Origin: an uncultured Candidatus Competibacteraceae bacterium
GTDB lineage: Bacteria; Pseudomonadota; Gammaproteobacteria; Competibacterales; Competibacteraceae
Length of the DNA stretch: 42,580 nt
Reading direction: 5' to 3'
Assembly (NCBI GenBank): GCA_937960715.1
Contig: CALGOO010000235.1
Span: 1 to 42,580 of the forward strand
Of this stretch, positions 41,154-42,580 are shown in pieces; position 1 is the first letter of the stretch; every line of letters begins with the position of its first letter. The notes beneath the pieces were generated by a model. The model ran no database searches. It saw nothing but the letters and a program-made list of their open reading frames with translations, and had not been told where the DNA came from. Made by a program: the position numbers and the translations under genes.

Positions 41154-42580
41154 CTACTTCATCGCCACCAGCAGCGGGACAATGAGCAGGGCCACGATGT
41201 TGATGATCTTGATCAGCGGGTTGACCGCCGGGCCGGCCGTGTCCTTGTAGGGATCGCCGACGGTGTCGCCGGTGACCGCCGCCTTGTGGGCTTCGGAACC
41301 CTTGCCGCCGTGGTTGCCGTCCTCGATGTATTTCTTGGCGTTGTCCCAGGCGCCGCCGCCGGCGGTCATGGAAATCGCCACGAACAGGCCGGTGATGATG
41401 GTGCCCATCAGCAGACCGCCCAGCGCCTTTGGCCCGGCATCGGGGCCCATCAGCCACGCCATGCCGAACGCGACCACGATCGGAGTCAGCACCGGCAGCA
41501 GCGAGGGAACGATCATTTCCTTGATCGCCGCCTTGGTCAGCAGGTCGACCGCCCGCGAATAGTCGGGTTTGGTCGTACCTTCCATGATGCCGGCGATTTC
41601 CCGGAACTGGCGGCGCACTTCGAGCACCACCGCGCCGGCGGCGCGGCCGACCGCTTCCATCGCCATCGCCCCGAACAGGAACGGGATCATGCCGCCGATG
41701 AACAGGCCGATGATGACCACGGGGTCGGTCAGGGAGAAATCGACCTTGATGTGAGCGAGTTCCAGCTTGTGCTCGAAGTCGGCGAACAGCACCAGCGCCG
41801 CCAAACCGGCCGAACCGATGGCGTAGCCCTTGGTGACCGCTTTGGTGGTGTTGCCCACCGCGTCCAGTGGGTCGGTGATGCCGCGAATCTTCTCGTCCAT
41901 TTCCGCCATTTCGGCGATGCCGCCGGCGTTGTCGGTGATCGGCCCGTAGGCGTCCAGCGCGACGATGATGCCGGCCATCGACAACATGGAGGTCGCGGCG
42001 ATGGCGATGCCGTACAGGCCCGCCCAGGAGTAGGTGAGACCGATGCTGAGGCACACGGCGAGCACGGGCATCCACGTCGCTTTCATCGACACCGCCAGGC
42101 CGGCGATGATGTTGGTGGCGTGGCCGGTGGTGCAGGCTTCCGCCAGCTTGCGCACCGGGCTGTATTCGGTGGCGGTGTAGTACTCGGTGACGACCACCAT
42201 CGCGGCCGTCAGGCCCAGGCCCACCAGCGCCGAACCCCACAGGCCCAGCGTGTGACCGCCACCCATCAGCAGGAAGATGACCGGGAGGAAAACCACGGCG
42301 GAAATCCCGCCGGCCACCGCCAAGCCGCGATAAAGGGCGTTCATGATCTTCTCGCCTTCCCGCGCCTTGACGAAGCCGCAGCCGATGATCGAGGCGATGA
42401 TCGACACGCCGCCCATCACCAGCGGCAAGGCGACGGCGTTCGGGATCAGGTCGCCGGCGAACATCAGGCTGCCCACCAGCATGGTGGCGATGATGGTGAC
42501 GGCGTAGGTCTCGAACAGGTCGGCGGCCATGCCGGCGCAGTCGCCGACGTTGTCGCCGACGTTGTCGGCGATCACCGCCG
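41154..42580 (-). CDS. hppA: Membrane-bound pyrophosphatase (5' part outside window)
   Basis: A proton-pumping pyrophosphatase, truncated by the right window edge; about 475 C-terminal residues of a protein near 680 are visible. It opens inside the conserved ADNVGDNVGDCAGMAADLFE core, which carries the pyrophosphate/Mg-binding aspartates. Other family runs are EYYTATEYSPVR, TTGHATNIIAGLAV and GGAWDNAKKYIEDG. The motif GNTTKAVTKGYAIGSAG has lysine and threonine where K+-dependent enzymes have alanine and glycine (GNTTAAIGKG). This is the signature of the K+-independent, H+-pumping class. Such enzymes recover energy from pyrophosphate. The gene lies upstream of moaC. Confidence 0.96.
   Translation of the reverse strand, partial: AVIADNVGDNVGDCAGMAADLFETYAVTIIATMLVGSLMFAGDLIPNAVALPLVMGGVSIIASIIGCGFVKAREGEKIMNALYRGLAVAGGISAVVFLPVIFLLMGGGHTLGLWGSALVGLGLTAAMVVVTEYYTATEYSPVRKLAEACTTGHATNIIAGLAVSMKATWMPVLAVCLSIGLTYSWAGLYGIAIAATSMLSMAGIIVALDAYGPITDNAGGIAEMAEMDEKIRGITDPLDAVGNTTKAVTKGYAIGSAGLAALVLFADFEHKLELAHIKVDFSLTDPVVIIGLFIGGMIPFLFGAMAMEAVGRAAGAVVLEVRRQFREIAGIMEGTTKPDYSRAVDLLTKAAIKEMIVPSLLPVLTPIVVAFGMAWLMGPDAGPKALGGLLMGTIITGLFVAISMTAGGGAWDNAKKYIEDGNHGGKGSEAHKAAVTGDTVGDPYKDTAGPAVNPLIKIINIVALLIVPLLVAMK

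Noticed and set aside
40672..42240. A 522-codon minus-strand frame covering moaC
   Set aside because: Only its last 158 codons are MoaC; the rest is hppA read in the wrong frame.

Overview
The window is about 42.6 kb of GC-rich, gene-dense chromosomal DNA. The gene set (dapF followed by a DUF484 gene, engB, a diheme cytochrome c4, Rsd/AlgQ-like protein, rsmD next to paired M16 peptidases, RNase D, moaC, membrane pyrophosphatase) points to a gammaproteobacterium. A Competibacter-like or purple-sulfur-bacterium-like lineage is possible, but that is inference from gene content only and no marker gene fixes it.

Layout. 1-4.2 kb: an unassigned gene at the left edge, a radical SAM protein, dapF-DUF484, and engB convergent to them. 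4.2-9.9 kb: a cytochrome block with cytochrome c4, ResB and CcsA (System II cytochrome c maturation), a DsbA-type thioredoxin and an EEP-family phosphatase/nuclease. 10-12.2 kb, minus strand: an Rsd/AlgQ-like gene, then an antitoxin/VapC pair that abuts a polysaccharide deacetylase. 12.3-18.4 kb: a divergent cluster of a giant transglutaminase-DUF2126 protein facing a circularly permuted ATP-grasp protein and an alpha-E protein; these families co-occur widely but their chemistry is poorly defined. 18.5-25.4 kb: a urease operon ureDABCEF-G, interrupted between ureF and ureG by an oppositely oriented vsr/cytosine-methyltransferase pair. 25.5-30.3 kb: two KefB-type antiporters around a tandem universal stress protein. 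30.3-33.7 kb, minus strand: M16 peptidase pair and rsmD. 33.9-37 kb: a DUF559-like nuclease, a fused ATP sulfurylase/APS kinase and a glycine-zipper lipoprotein. 37.5-42.6 kb: a DUF11/IPTL-CTERM surface protein, then RNase D, moaC and a membrane pyrophosphatase that runs off the right edge.

Themes. Most genes are housekeeping. The unusual material is (1) the vsr-methyltransferase insertion, whose methyltransferase frame continues about 54 codons antisense into ureF; (2) small GC-rich palindromic repeats scattered between genes, one of them sitting in frame inside ureC, and two pairs arranged as inverted doublets; (3) an AT-rich inverted-repeat element that now supplies the stop codon and last 13 residues of rsmD; (4) a seven-unit hexanucleotide repeat in the alpha-E gene; (5) the DUF2126/ATP-grasp/alpha-E cluster beside urease. 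No rRNA, tRNA, CRISPR array or intact insertion sequence was seen. No wholly new system can be proven from sequence alone; the DUF2126 cluster is the best candidate for undescribed chemistry.
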